A stretch of DNA of 64,000 nucleotides from CAVQZC01 sp963718315 (GCA_963718315.1 CAVQZC010000003.1:1-64000), one strand, 5' to 3'; shown: positions 28,718-39,117, counted from the stretch's first letter. Notes: generated by a model from the letters alone, not told the origin. Translations and numbers: made by a program.

Positions 28718-30014
28718 CCCACCGGCACTGGCCGCCGCCGTCGTCGTCGTCGGGTAGACGGCCGGTCGTCCCCAGCTCCTCGGCGATCCGCAGCAGCCGG
28801 TTGTACTTGGCGGTGCGCTCGCCGCGCACCGGCGCGCCGGTCTTGATCTGGCCGGCGTTCAGCGCCACCACCAGGTCGGCGATGATCGGGTCCTCGGTCT
28901 CGCCCGAGCGCTCCGACACGACCACGCGTGTAGCCGCTGCGGAAGGCCATCTCGGCCGCGTCCAGCGCCTCGCTCAGCGTGCCGATCTGGTTCACCTTCC
29001 AGAGCAGCGAGTTGGCGGCGCCGGCCTCGATGCCCGCGGCCGAGGCGCTCCGGGTTGGTGACGAACAGGTCGTCGCCGACGATCTGGATGCCGCTGGCGC
29101 GCGGTCAGCTCGGCGAAGCCCTCGAAGTCGTCCTCGTGCAGCGGGTCCTCGATGGTGACGATGCCGAAGCGCGCGATCAGGTCGCAGGTAGAGCTCGATC
29201 ATCCCGGCGCGGTCGTAGCGGCTGCCCGGCCAGCTCGTAGGTCTCGGTTGCGCGCGTCGTAGAGTGGGTGGCGGCGCAGTCGAGGCCGTAGGTGATGACG
29301 TCGTCGTAGCCGGCGCGGCCGACCGCCTCGTGCAGGTAGCCGAGCGCCTCGCGCGGGATCGGAGATCGGCGGCGCGTAGCCACCCTCGTCGCCGGTGTTG
29401 AGGGCGGCCTTGCCGAAGCGCTGCGAGCAGGATCTCGCCCAGCTGCAGGTTGATCTCGGTCGAGATCTGGAGCGCGTGCAGCATCGCTCTCGGCGCCCGA
29501 CGGGATGACGATGAACTCCTGGAAGTCGAGGTCGTTGGAGGCGTGGCGTGCCGCCGTTGATCAGGTTCACCTGCGGCACCGGCAGCACGTGGGCGTTGGC
29601 GTTCAGCGTAGCGGTAGAGCGGCATGCCCGTGCGCGGCGGCGGCGGCCCGCGCAGCGGCGAGCGAGACGCCGAGGATGGCGTTGCGCGCCGAGGCGCCGA
29701 CTTGTCGTCGGTGCCGTCGAGCTCGATCAGCGCGGCGTCCAGCTCGCGCTGCGGCGCAGCCGTCCTGGCCGATCAGCGCGGGTGCGATGCGATCGTTGAC
29801 GTTGGCGACCGCCTCGCGGACGCCGAAGCCGCCGAAGCGGGTGCCGCCGTCGCGCAGCTCGTGCGCCTCGTGCGAACCGGTCGAGCGGCCGGACGGGGAC
29901 GTCGGCGCGTCCCAGCACGCCGTCGCCGACCACGACATCGACCTGCACGGTCGGCAGACCGCGGCAGTCGAGCACCTCCCGCGCCCCGATGCTCGAGATC
30001 GACACGTCCGGCAT
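28714..30014 (-). CDS. eno: Enolase, many frameshifts
   Basis: Converts 2-phosphoglycerate to phosphoenolpyruvate. ATG at 30014 opens the usual MPDVSISSIGAREVLDCRG. Later segments in shifting frames are FGGFGVREAVANVNDRIAP, NAILGVSLAAARA, LINGGTHASNDLDFQEF (one base removed), DCAAT, IARFGIVTIEDPL, VVSERSGETEDPIIADLVVA and KTGAPVRGERTAKYNRLLRI. All catalytic segments are therefore present. At least twelve single-base indels occur. It is the first gene of an operon with glycerate kinase and the importer ATPase, and an operator-like element lies 86 bases upstream. It may be a pathway-dedicated second copy rather than the housekeeping one. Confidence 0.87.
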
Positions 30015-30099
30015 GCGGCCTCCTCGGCGTGGAAAACGGCTCCCTGCGGCCGCACCTCACGGGCCGCTTGTGCGGATGTTAGCCGCGACGATTGCCGAC

Positions 30100-30113
30100 T
30101 GTCAACAGTCTAC
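30100..30113. promoter_or_regulatory. Operator-like element before enolase operon
   Basis: TGTCAACAGTCTAC, 86 bases before the enolase ATG. It differs by one base from the elements at 30809 and 36938. The surrounding GACTGTCAACAGTC is a near-palindrome. It overlaps the end of the GntR gene. Inferred to bind the GntR protein. Confidence 0.6.
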
Positions 30114-30809
30114 GCTGGCTGCTGGGCTGGAGCGTCGCTCTCGGCGGCGCCCGGCAGGTGCTCGATGTAGTCGGCCACCAGGCCGAAGGCGTGCTCGACG
30201 TGCGTCTCGAACCGCTGGGCCGCCAGGTCGGGGTCACGCGCCTCGATGGCCGCCAGCATCGGCCGGTGCTCCTCGGCGATCTCGTCGAGCGAGCGGTAGA
30301 GCTGCTCGTCGAGCCGGATGATCGTGCGCACGATCGGCACGTAGCGCATGAAGACGGCGTGCAGCCGGTGGTTCCCGGTCAGCCGGCAGACCGTCTCGTG
30401 GAAGGCGAGGTCGGTGCGCGAGACGGCGCTGACGTCGCCCCGGTCAGCCGCCTGCTCCAGCTCGGCAAGCGCCTTGTTGAGCGTTTCCAGGTCGTCGGGG
30501 CGGCCGGCTCGCGCGAGCAGCTTCGCCGCCCGCGACTCGATCGCCGCCCGCAGGTCGTAGATCTCGTGGACGTCGTCGCTGGAGAGCCGGACGACGTAGG
30601 TGCCGCGGTTGCTGCTCCTCGTGCAGCAGACCCTCGGCGCGCAGCAGCTTGAACGCCTCGCGCACCGGCCCGCGGCTGATGTTCAGGGCCTCGGCGATCC
30701 GGGTCTCGACCAGGCGCTCGCCCTGCCCGAGGCGGCCGGCCAGGATCTCGTCCCGGATCTGGTCGGCGGCCTCCTCTGCGAGAGGCCGGCGAGAGCGAAG
30801 GGGGCGCAT
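30110..30809 (-). CDS. GntR-family (FadR/FCD-type) transcriptional regulator, one frameshift
   Basis: About 232 residues: an N-terminal winged helix (RPLAEEAADQIRDEILAGRL, then LNISRGPVREAFKLLRAEGL) and an all-helical FCD ligand domain with TIIRLDEQLYRSLDEIAEEH and the metal-type histidines in EEHRPML and FETHVEHAFGLV. The frame breaks near 30613, just after the wing, and resumes one base on. It is divergent from the aminotransferase at 30908, and palindromic TGTCGACA elements fill the gap; autoregulation is likely. FCD regulators usually sense small carboxylates. Confidence 0.85.
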
Positions 30810-30822
30810 GTCGACAGTCTAC
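30809..30822. promoter_or_regulatory. Operator-like element at GntR start
   Basis: TGTCGACAGTCTAC, identical over 14 bases to the element at 36938, starting at the ATG of the GntR gene. Placement fits autorepression. Inferred GntR site. Confidence 0.6.
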
Positions 30823-30845
30823 CTTGACACAGTTGGTGCAGACTG

Positions 30846-30862
30846 CAAGACTGTCGACAGTC
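30846..30862. promoter_or_regulatory. Palindromic operator in GntR/aminotransferase gap
   Basis: GACTGTCGACAGTC at 30849-30862 is a perfect 14-bp palindrome; on the minus strand it reads TGTCGACAGTCT, matching the other three elements. It lies 46 bases before the aminotransferase ATG in the divergent gap. Best candidate for the GntR core operator. Confidence 0.65.
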
Positions 30863-30907
30863 AACAGCCGCCCGAGAATCCCCGGCGACCGGGAAGGATG
30901 TTCAAAC

Positions 30908-32335
30908 ATGGCGAGTGGCGTGGACTTCGAGGTTCCGTCGGTTCATTCTGCGCTCCCCGGCCCCCGCAGCCGGGCGCTTCTCGAGCAGCAGTCCGAGGTC
31001 ATCTACGGGCCGATGCGCGAGTACGACGAGATGCCGCTGGTGCTGGCGTCGAAGTCGGACTGGATCCTGGAGGACGTGGACGGCAACACGTTCGCCGACC
31101 ACCAGAGCTGCTGGGGGTCGAATCCGCTCGGCGCGCATCCGCCGCCGTGGAGGCCGCCGCAGGCCGAGGCCCAGGCCCGCTACGGGATGGAGATCACCGA
31201 CTACGTGACCTCGTTGCCGCCGATCGAGCTGGCCAAGCGGCTGGTCGAGATCGCCCGCCCGGCCTGACCCGGGTCGCGCCCAGCGTCAGCGGCACGCTGG
31301 CCGTCGAGTCGGGCATCAAGTTCGCCCGCGCGGCCACCGGCCGGCCGATGATCCTGTCGTTCCTGGGTCAGTACCACGGCGAGTCCAGCCTGCTCACGGC
31401 GGCACTGGGCACCGACCTGTCCGAGGTGACGACGGGCAGCGCCCAGTACGTCCCGGGGTTCGTGTTCGCGCCGTATCCGAACAGGTTCCGCGCGCCCGTT
31501 CCACCGCGGGCCGGGGCCCTACGACGACACGCATGTACGTGGACTACATCGAGGACTGGCTGCTCGTCCACCAGGTCGAGCCGGAGCAGATCGCAGGCGT
31601 GCTGATCGAGCCGATCGCGGGCGAGGGCGGGATCCTGATCCCGTCCGACGCGTTCTGGGAGCGGCATGACAGCGCTCTGCAAGCGGTTCGGCTGGCTGAT
31701 GATCCTGGACGAGGTGCAGACCGGCATGGGACGATGCGGCACCATGTTCACCGCCGAGCGCTGGGATCTGCGGCCCGACCTGCTGCTGCTGGGCAAGGGC
31801 CTTGCCGCCGGCGGCCAGCCGCTGGCCGCCATCCTCGGCACCGAGGACGTGCTGGCCGACTCCGATGTCCACTCGGGCGGCACGTTCGCCTGGGTGCCGG
31901 CCGCCTGCGCAGGGGCGCTGGCCGGGATCGACGCCATCCTGCGCGAGCGGGCGCTCGACAACGTCGCCCGCATGGAGTCGATCGCGGAAGAGCTGCTGAC
32001 GCCGCTGGTCGACCAGTTCGAGCAGGTCGGAGACGTGCGGATCGCGGGAGCCTTCATCGGCATCGAGTTCGTCACCGACACGGAAACGATCGCGCCGGCC
32101 CCGGCCTTCCACCGGGAGGTCCATCGGGAGCTGCTGCGCCGCGGCGTGCTGGGGATCACCCAGTGGGGCAAGTGGGTGTACCGCATGCAGCCGGCGCTGA
32201 ACATGCCGCCAGAGCTGTTCCGCTGGTCGTGCGAGCAGGTGTGCGAGGCCGATCGCCGAGGTGTCGAAGCGGCCGCCCGCCGAGCCACAGATCCTCGACC
32301 GCTGGGCCGGAGAGGTCCGGCGAGCCCGCGGGTGA
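30908..32335 (+). CDS. Class III aminotransferase, several frameshifts
   Basis: A fold-type I omega-aminotransferase of about 470 residues, paralogous to the one at 24827. Seen in order: LEDVDGNTFADHQSCWGSNP, MEITDYVTSLPPIELAKRL, LGQYHGESSLLTAALG, GVLIEPIAGEGGILIPSDAF, MILDEVQTGMGRCG (PLP aspartate) and LLGKGLAAGGQPLAAILG (PLP lysine). Frames shift near 31135, 31265, 31520, 31670 and 32250. The stop is TGA at 32333-32335. The start ATG 30908 lies 46 bases after a palindromic operator. It heads the plus-strand unit with the binding protein and permeases of an amine-type importer, so its substrate is probably what that importer brings in. Confidence 0.82.
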
Positions 32336-32351
32336 GCCGAAGGAGAGCGAG

Positions 32352-33462
32352 ATGAAGAAGCCGTCGTGCCTGGGATGCGCATCGATCGCCGCCGCCTTGC
32401 TGGTGATCGCTGCCGGCTGCGGGAGTTCGACCTCCGCCGGCGACTCTACGCCGGCGACGGGCATCGACATCTCGCCGGCACACGTTTCCGGGGTGCTCAA
32501 GGACTACGCCTACGAGGACGGCTTCACCCCCGGCTACGTCGCAAGCTTCAAGAAGGAGTACCCGAAGGTGCAGCTCCAGACGCAGGCGTTCGACTCGCAG
32601 CACGCAGGCGCTGACCAAGCTGCGAACGGGTTCCGTCTCGCCGGACATCATCAACACCTGCGTCGACGAGAACGCGGCCGAGGAGGTGCGGCTGGGGGTG
32701 TACCAGCCGCTGGACATCTCGAAGATCCCGAACTGGAAGTACATCGACCCCGCGCTGAAGAAGCTGCCCGGCGTGGAGATGAACGGCAAGGTGTACGTGA
32801 TCCCCGTGGACGCCGGCGACGGCGGCATCCAGTACGACCCGCGGCACGTCCATCCCGGCGCCGACGTCCTGGGCCGACCTGTTCGACCCACGCTACAAGG
32901 GCGAGGCGGCGATGGAGGACAACCCGGTCACGGCGATCGACATCGGGGCGCTGGCGATCGGGATCACGGATCCGCTGCACATGACCGAGGCCCAGCTGCA
33001 GCAGGTCAAGAACTTCCTGATCGCGCACGCAGCGAGTTCCGCACCTGGTGGGAGCGCGACACCGACGAGGAGCAGCTCTACAAGACCGGCGAGATCTGGA
33101 TCAGCTCGAGCGGCTACCGCGACAACGCCTACACGGTCACCAAGAACGGCGTCCCCAACGACTTCGTGCTGCCCAAGGAGGGTCGCTGGAGTGGACGTGC
33201 GGCTACGGCATCAGCGCCCACGCCCACAACGTCAACGCCGCCTACGCGATGCTCAACTGGTACGCCAGCGTTGCGGCCGAGACCTACGAGGCCAAGACCT
33301 GGCACTACCGGATCGCGCAACCCAAGGCGCGCGCGATGCTGCCCAAGGGAGTGCTCGAGCGGTCGGGCAACAACCAGAAGCTGACGCAATCCGATCCCGG
33401 CCTCCGAGCCGGCGAACTACACCGAGTGGGTGCAGATGTGGCAGGACGTCAAGAGCGGCTAG
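32352..33462 (+). CDS. ABC importer substrate-binding lipoprotein, PotD-like, several frameshifts
   Basis: About 370 residues. AAGGAGAGCGAG precedes ATG 32352. The N-terminus is a lipoprotein signal with lipobox VIAAGCGSS, so it is tethered outside the membrane. The body has DYAYEDGFTPGYVASFKKEY, TCVDENAAEEVRLGVYQPLD, LPGVEMNGKVYVIPVDAGDG and YTEWVQMWQDVKSG at the end, the pattern of spermidine/putrescine (family 1) binding proteins. Frames shift several times (near 32605, 32870, 33030, 33190 and 33400). It works with the two following permeases and the ATPase at 26192. Confidence 0.8.
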
Positions 33463-33513
33463 TCGCCGAGCCGTCAGGCTGCAACGAGGGTCGCGGCAGC
33501 TCGGCGGCCGGGA

Positions 33514-34373
33514 TGCCGGCCTGGGTGTCCGCATCCGCCGCAAGATGCCCAGGGATCGCTCAGCGCTGCCCTGGTGGTGTTCGTGATGCTGGTGCTCTTC
33601 GGGCCGATCGTGCTGCTGGCCGTGCTCTCGTTCGACAAGGCCACGATCATCGCCCTCGACTGGCAGGGGTTCACGACCCAGTGGTACCGCGACGCCTGGG
33701 TGAACACCGACCTGCGCTCGGCGGTCCAGAACTCGCTGGTGGTCGCCGTCATCGTGACCGTGATCAGCATGGTGCTGGGGACGATGTCCGCGTTCGCGAT
33801 CACCCGCTTCCGGTTCCGGGGCCGCGGGTCGGTCGCCGGCCTGGTCGGCGCGCCGCTGGTGGTGCCGTGGCTGATGATCGGCGTCGGCGCCGCCATCTTC
33901 TTCTTCCACTACCACGTGCCCGACCTGTTCCCGCTGTCGCTGTACTCGGTGACGGCGGTGCAGATCATCTGCACCTTCCCGCTGGTGACGGCGGTGCTGG
34001 CCGCCCGCCTGGCCCGGTTCGAGGGCGTGCAGGAGGAGGCGGCGGTCGACCTGGGCGCATCGCGGCTGCAGGTGCTGCGGAGGGTCATCCTGCCGCAGCT
34101 GACGCCGGCGCTGGGCGCGGCCGCGATCTTCGCCTTCTCGTGGTCGTTCAACAACTTCGAGATCGACTTCTTCGTCGGCGGCTATGACCAGACGTTCCCG
34201 GTGTGGGTCTACTCGGAGCTGCGCCGGGCGCCCGAACCTGCCGATCATCAACGCCAGCTCGACGCTGATCTCGGCCGTGCAGGTGATCATGGTGATCGTC
34301 GCGTGGCGCCTGCTGGCCGCGACGAGTCGGATGAGCGCAGGACAGCACCGCTGTGGTCGACGTGCTGCCATGA
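33514..34373 (+). CDS. ABC importer permease, PotC-like, frameshifted
   Basis: A membrane protein with six helices: FVMLVLFGPIVLLAVLSFD first, then the permease coupling motif EEAAVDLGASRLQVLRRVIL followed by PQLTPALGAAAIFAF. The frame shifts near 34233 (then INASSTLISAVQVIMVIVAW) and again near 34330, ending at a TGA that overlaps the next start (ATGA). The N-terminal start is unclear because of indels near 33560; 33514 is a tentative choice. It forms the membrane channel with the following gene. Confidence 0.75.
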
Positions 34374-35272
34374 CCACCGTGGCTGCCGCCCGCCGAAGCC
34401 GCGGCGGCCAACGCTGGATGCGCGCGCATGACACCGTGGTGGCTGCTGTCGCCGTCGCTGGTGCTGCTCGGGCCTGTTCTTCGTGGCGCCGCTGCTCACG
34501 CTGTTCCTGATCGGCTTCCAGTACAACTCGCTGTTCCACGTCGGCGGCTGGACGCTGCACAACTTCGGGACGATCTTCCACACCGGCCGCTACCGGCACA
34601 TCGCCGTCACCACGACCGAGATCGCGACCGCGACGATGGTGGTGCAGCTGGCTGTTCGGGTTGCCGCTGGCCTACGTGCTCGCCTTCCGGGCGGGCCGTT
34701 GGGAGCTGCCGGTGATCCTGCTGCTGGTGCTGGCCGACGAGCTCAACCCGATCGTGCGCATCTACGCCTACCGGGTGGTGCTGGGACGGGAGGGCATCAT
34801 CAACCGAGGCGCTGGAGGCGGTCGGCCTGGTCGAGCCGGGCGCACCCGATCAGCTGGCTGCTGTTCGACAACTTCGCGGTGGTGGTCGTGCTGTCGACCA
34901 GCTACATCACCTACACGGTGATCCCGATCTACGCCGCGATGAAGGCGATCGACCCTCGCTGATCGAGGCCTCGACCGACCTCGGGGCGGGCTGGCTGAGG
35001 CGGACGACCAGGATCCTGATCCCGCTCTCGGCTCCCGGCATCTTCGTCGCCATCATCCTGGTCTACCTGCCGCTCTTCACCGAGTTCGCGACGCCGACGC
35101 TGGTGGGCGGCACCGGCTCCTTCATGCTGGGCCAGCTGAATGCGGAGCTGATCACCGAGTCGGGCGACCTCGGCCAGGGTGCGGCGCTGAGCGCGCTGCT
35201 GCTGGTGGCGACCGGGCCTGATGGCCGCGGATCGCCTACTACCTGGGGCGGCTGAACCGGCTGGAAACCTGA
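34370..35272 (+). CDS. ABC importer permease, PotB-like, frameshifted
   Basis: The second channel subunit, about 300 residues. After a short basic N-terminus come TPWWLLSPSLVLL, LFLIGFQYNSLFHVGGWTLH, PLAYVLAFRAGRW and the coupling segment SLIEASTDLGAGWLRRTTRI. The end is YYLGRLNRLET with TGA at 35270-35272. Frames shift near 34475, 34655, 34807, 34850, 34960 and 35220. It starts inside the stop of the first permease. It converges on the FAD oxidoreductase gene. Confidence 0.75.
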
Positions 35273-36935
35273 TGCGCCGTTCGCCGCGCCGCGGCTGACC
35301 GCCGGGCGCGCCGCACGTCGCGGAGCACCTCGCGGGCGCAGTTGCGGCCGTTGGCTCCGGTGACACCGCCGCCGGGATGGGTGCCGGCGCCGCACAGGTA
35401 GAGGCCCTCGACCGGCGTCCGGTAGCCGCCGTGTCCGGGCACCGGCCGCAGCGCGAACAGCTGGTCGAGCCCATGTCGCCGTGCAGCGCGATGGCCGCCG
35501 GTGATCCCCAGCAGCCGCTCCAGGTCGAGCGGCGACAGCACCTGCCGGTGCACGATCGAGCCGGGCAGGTTCGGGAAGTACGTCGCCAGCTGGGCGACCG
35601 CGCGGTCGGCCACAGCCTCGCGGATCTCGTCCCACGACGCCCTGGTCGGCCGCCAGGTTGTAGGGCTGCGAGTTGACGTCGATGGTGACGATGTGCTTGC
35701 CCTCCGGCGCCAGCGACGGGTCGTGCACGGTGGGGATGCAGAGCTCGATGTGCGCGTTCTCCGCAGGGATCCCCCGCAGCGCGAGGCGCCTGCGCCCGGT
35801 CCATGTCGATCAGCGGCGAGCTGATCTCCATGATGCCGCCGTGGTAGCCGAGATCGGCGTCGACGCCGGTCGCCTGGGGCAGCTCCGAGACGGCGAGGTT
35901 GATCTTGATGCTGGTGCCGATGCAGCGGTAGGCCTCGATCGCCGACAGGAACTCGTCGGGGACGTCCTTCTCGGCCAGCAGGCGCTCGGAAGGTGCGCTT
36001 GGGGTCGGCGTTGCGACAGCACCACCGCGCAGACAGCTCGGTCGCCGTCCGCCAGCAGCACCCGGTCGCCCTGCCGTCGGTCGGTCAGCGATCCGCTCGA
36101 CCTCGGCGTCGCGAGCGGATCTCGGCGCCGGCCTCCGCGCCGCCTCCGCCATCAGCCGCGTCACCTCGCCCATGCCGCCGCGGACGAAGCCCCAGGTGCG
36201 GACGCCTCCGCCCGACTCCTCGCGCGGCGTGGTCGTGCAGCAGCACGTAGGCCGTTCCCGGGGTCGACGGGCCCGACACGCTGTCGTTGATCGCGTGCCA
36301 GCCGAACGCTCGCCTTCACGTGGTCGGATTCGAACCACGTCGTCGAGGTACTGCGTTGCCGAAGTGGAAAACAGGAACTGGAGGTCGAAGCATGTCGCGG
36401 CGCCCGCCCAGCACCTTGCGCCCCATCCGCGCCGTCGTCACCAGCTCGGCGAAGCTGCCGCGAGGTGGTCGGCGGCGTCCAGTCGAACATCGGCATCACG
36501 ATCGCGGCCAGGTCGGCCAGCTTCTGCTCGAAGTCCTGGAAGCGGCGCGCGTCGTGCTTCGCTGAAGCGGGCGATCTCGCGCTCGGTCTCGCCGAGGTCG
36601 TCGTAGAGCGGTGAACCGCGCCGCCGTCGGGGAACAGGTTCAGGCGTCGGCCCAGCCGGCGACACGGTCAGGCCGCGCTGGGCCAGCCGCATGTCGTGCC
36701 AGATCGCCTCGCGCAGCATGCTCAGCACGTAGGCGCCGGTCGAGGCCCGGTACCCCGGCGCGAACTCCTCGGTGACGCAGCATCCGCCGACGAACGACCG
36801 CCGCTCGAGCACCAGCGTCGACAGCCCCGCCTGGGCCAGGTAGAAGGCGGCGACCAGCCCGTTGTGTCCGGCCCCGACCACGATCGCGTCGTACGCGCGA
36901 CCCCCGGGGGCGCCGTTTCGGGAAGGGCTGCTCAC
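35239..36935 (-). CDS. FAD-dependent oxidoreductase, phytoene-desaturase-like (COG1233), frameshifted
   Basis: An amine-oxidase/phytoene-desaturase fold flavoenzyme of about 540 residues. YDAIVVGAGHNGLVAAFYLA is the N-terminal FAD-binding motif, with LVLERRSFVGGCCVTEEFAP next. The C-terminal FAD motif LYLCGAGTHPGGGVTGANGR is intact. Between them many indels break the frame (for example near 36315, 36555, 36615, 35800 and 35480). GTG at 36935 starts directly beside an operator-like element. The C-terminal stop is taken at 35239 but could lie slightly upstream. By operator and position it belongs to the aminotransferase/importer pathway, perhaps oxidising an intermediate. Confidence 0.78.
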
Positions 36936-36937
36936 AG

Positions 36938-36951
36938 TGTCGACAGTCTAC
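36938..36951. promoter_or_regulatory. Operator-like element before FAD oxidoreductase
   Basis: TGTCGACAGTCTAC, identical to the element at 30809, 2 bases upstream of the oxidoreductase GTG. It extends into GTGTCGACAGTCTACACT, with outer GTGT/ACAC symmetry. Inferred GntR site. Confidence 0.6.
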
Positions 36952-36985
36952 ACTAGACAACCGAAGGCGGCAGGCGCGGGAGCGC

Positions 36986-37462
36986 TCATGCTTCGGCCGG
37001 CGCCTCGAGCTGTGCACCGTCGTCGCGCCGGGTGAGCTCCAGGTCGGCGTACTCGATGTGCGCTCCGCACGTCCCGCAGTGCATCAACGCGTCGACGTCA
37101 CCGCCGCAGCCCCGATGCAGGACCCGGATTGGTGGTCCGCCCGGAGACGGCTGATGTGCGTCGCCCCACTTGATCAGGGCGATCAGCACCGGGCCGAGTG
37201 CGCGACCTGCCTCGGTCAGGTGGTACTCGTATCGCGGCGGCCGCTCGCTGTACAGCCGCTTCTCCAGCAGCCCGGAGTCGCACAGATGCGCGAGCCGGGT
37301 GGTCAGGACGTTGCGGGCGAGGCCAAGCCGTTCCTGAAAGTCGTCGAACCGGTGAACGCCCCAGAACGCCTCCCGCAGGATGAGCAGGCTCCAGCGCTCG
37401 CCGACCAGCTCCAGCGTGCGGGCGATCGAGCAGTCCTGGTCGGGATATGTGCGGTTCAGCAT
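36986..37462 (-). CDS. HxlR-family regulator with C-terminal zinc ribbon
   Basis: A 158-residue winged-helix regulator. The N-terminal cysteine in DQDCSIARTLELVGERWSLL (C11) is at the redox- or electrophile-sensing place of HxlR proteins; RNVLTTRLAHLCDSGLLEKR is the recognition helix-wing. Residues 116-135 add HRGCGGD and MHCGTCGA, a likely zinc ribbon absent from minimal HxlR proteins. It is divergent from the DHA2 exporter at 37552, with inverted repeats between, so it probably represses that exporter. Confidence 0.88.
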   Translation of the reverse strand: MLNRTYPDQDCSIARTLELVGERWSLLILREAFWGVHRFDDFQERLGLARNVLTTRLAHLCDSGLLEKRLYSERPPRYEYHLTEAGRALGPVLIALIKWGDAHQPSPGGPPIRVLHRGCGGDVDALMHCGTCGAHIEYADLELTRRDDGAQLEAPAEA

Positions 37463-37481
37463 GGAGCGAGTGTAGCACCAC

Positions 37482-37532
37482 GAGTTGCATCATGAAACTC
37501 GCGCTGGTATGGTCGGTTGCTTCACGCAACTC
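37482..37532. promoter_or_regulatory. Candidate HxlR operator region
   Basis: GAGTT at 37482-37486 faces AACTC at 37496-37500 (9-base spacer), and a further GCAACTC at 37526-37532 mirrors the GAGTTGC at 37482-37488. The motifs lie in the 89-base divergent gap between the HxlR gene and the exporter. Inference from position and symmetry. Confidence 0.5.
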
Positions 37533-37551
37533 GATGTCGAGGAGGCACACC

Positions 37552-39117
37552 GTGAGCACACACGCGCGAGACACCGAGGTGCGGCCCTGGCTGGTCCTGG
37601 CCGTCCTCTGCATGAGCCTGTTCGTGATTGTGGCGGACACGACGATCGTCAATGTCGCCTTGCCCACGCTTGTCCGCAAGCTGCACGCGTCCGACACGCA
37701 GCTGGAGTGGATCGTGGACGCCTACAACCTGGTGTTCGCTGCGCTGCTGCTGGCTGCCGGCAGCCTCAGCGACCGCTTCGGCCGGCGCGGGGCGCTGGCG
37801 GCCGGCCTGACGATCTTCGGGCTCGGCTCGTTGACCGCGGCCGTCGTCAGCTCGCCGTCGGAGCTGATCGCTGCCCGCTCGGTGATGGGCGCCGGGGCGG
37901 CCCTGATCTTCCCTGCGACGCTGGGCATCATCTCCAACGTGTTTCGAGACCCGAGTGAGCGCGCGCGGGCGATCGGTATCTGGACCGCGGTGTCCGGCGC
38001 CGGCGTCGGCCTCGGCCCGCTGACCGGCGGCCTGTTGCTGGCCCACTTCCGCTGGGGGTCGGTGTTCCTGATCAACGTCCCTGTGGTCGCCGCCGCGCTG
38101 ATCGGTGGACGGCTGTGGGTGCCGACCTCACGGGATCCCGAGGCGCCGCGGCTCGACGTCCGCGGGCTGGTGCTCTCGATCGCCGGAGTGGGCGCCCTCG
38201 TCTACACGCTTATCGAGGCTCCCGACCGTGGCTGGCTGGCGGCAGCGACCGTGGGCGGCTTCGTGGGCGCTGCCATTCTGATCGGGGCGTTCGTGCTGTG
38301 GGAGCTGCGCAACACCACGCCGATGCTCGACGTGCGGTTGTTCGCGAACCCGCGGTTCTCCGCTGCCTCCGCATCCGTCACCATCGCGTTCTTCGCGCTG
38401 TTCGGGTTCATCTTCCTGATCACCCAGTACTTCCAGTTCGTGCTCGGCTACTCGGCGCTCGAGGCAGGCGCGCGGCTGGCGCCGTTCGCATTCGCGACCG
38501 CAGGTACCTCGATCGCCGGTGCGCGAATTGCCGCCGGCGTCGGCCCCCGGTTCGTGGTTGCGGCCGGGCTGCTGTCGATGGGGGTCGGCTTCGCCTGGAC
38601 AGCGACGGTCGGCGCCTCGACCGAGTACCTCGTGATCGCAATCCAGATGGTCTTCCTGGGCGGCGGGCTGGGGTTGACCACAGCGCCGGCAACGGCGTCG
38701 ATCCTGAACGCGCTGCCAGAGGCGAAAGCCGGCGTTGGCTCGGCGGTAAACGACACCACGCGCCAGGTCGGCGGCACGCTCGGCGTTGCCGTGGTCGGAT
38801 CGGTCTTCACTTCGATCTACACGGATCGGCTGGCCCACAGCCGCATCGCCGGCCACCTCCCGGCCGACGCGGTTGCAACGGCCCAGCACTCGCTGGGCGC
38901 CGCCCTACAGGTAGCGCACGCGTTGCCCGGCGCGGCGGGAGCGCAGCTGGCGCAGCAGGCACAGGCTGCGTTCCTCGACGGTCTCACGACGGCCTGCCTG
39001 ATTGCCACCGCAGCGGTGGTTGCAGGAGCTGTGGTCGCGGCGCGGTACCTCCCGAGCCCCGAGCGGACGGTCACCCACGCGCCCGACCCGGCCGCCGAGC
39101 CGGCCGTGCAGTCCTGA
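37552..39117 (+). CDS. DHA2-family MFS multidrug exporter (EmrB/QacA type)
   Basis: A 521-residue, 14-helix exporter. VADTTIVNVALPTL in helix 1 is the DHA2 signature, SDRFGRRGALAAG is motif A, and GAGVGLGPLTGGLL is motif C of drug/proton antiporters. The GTG at 37552 follows GAGGAGG at a good distance, which overrules longer upstream readings. It is divergent from the HxlR gene and likely under its control. It exports lipophilic toxic compounds; the inducing compound is unknown. Confidence 0.9.
   Translation: MSTHARDTEVRPWLVLAVLCMSLFVIVADTTIVNVALPTLVRKLHASDTQLEWIVDAYNLVFAALLLAAGSLSDRFGRRGALAAGLTIFGLGSLTAAVVSSPSELIAARSVMGAGAALIFPATLGIISNVFRDPSERARAIGIWTAVSGAGVGLGPLTGGLLLAHFRWGSVFLINVPVVAAALIGGRLWVPTSRDPEAPRLDVRGLVLSIAGVGALVYTLIEAPDRGWLAAATVGGFVGAAILIGAFVLWELRNTTPMLDVRLFANPRFSAASASVTIAFFALFGFIFLITQYFQFVLGYSALEAGARLAPFAFATAGTSIAGARIAAGVGPRFVVAAGLLSMGVGFAWTATVGASTEYLVIAIQMVFLGGGLGLTTAPATASILNALPEAKAGVGSAVNDTTRQVGGTLGVAVVGSVFTSIYTDRLAHSRIAGHLPADAVATAQHSLGAALQVAHALPGAAGAQLAQQAQAAFLDGLTTACLIATAAVVAGAVVAARYLPSPERTVTHAPDPAAEPAVQS

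Noticed and set aside
30809..30862. Mobile-element ends or attachment sites at the TGTCGACA repeats
   Set aside because: No transposase or integrase is present, and the copies stand before genes of one pathway, which fits operators better.
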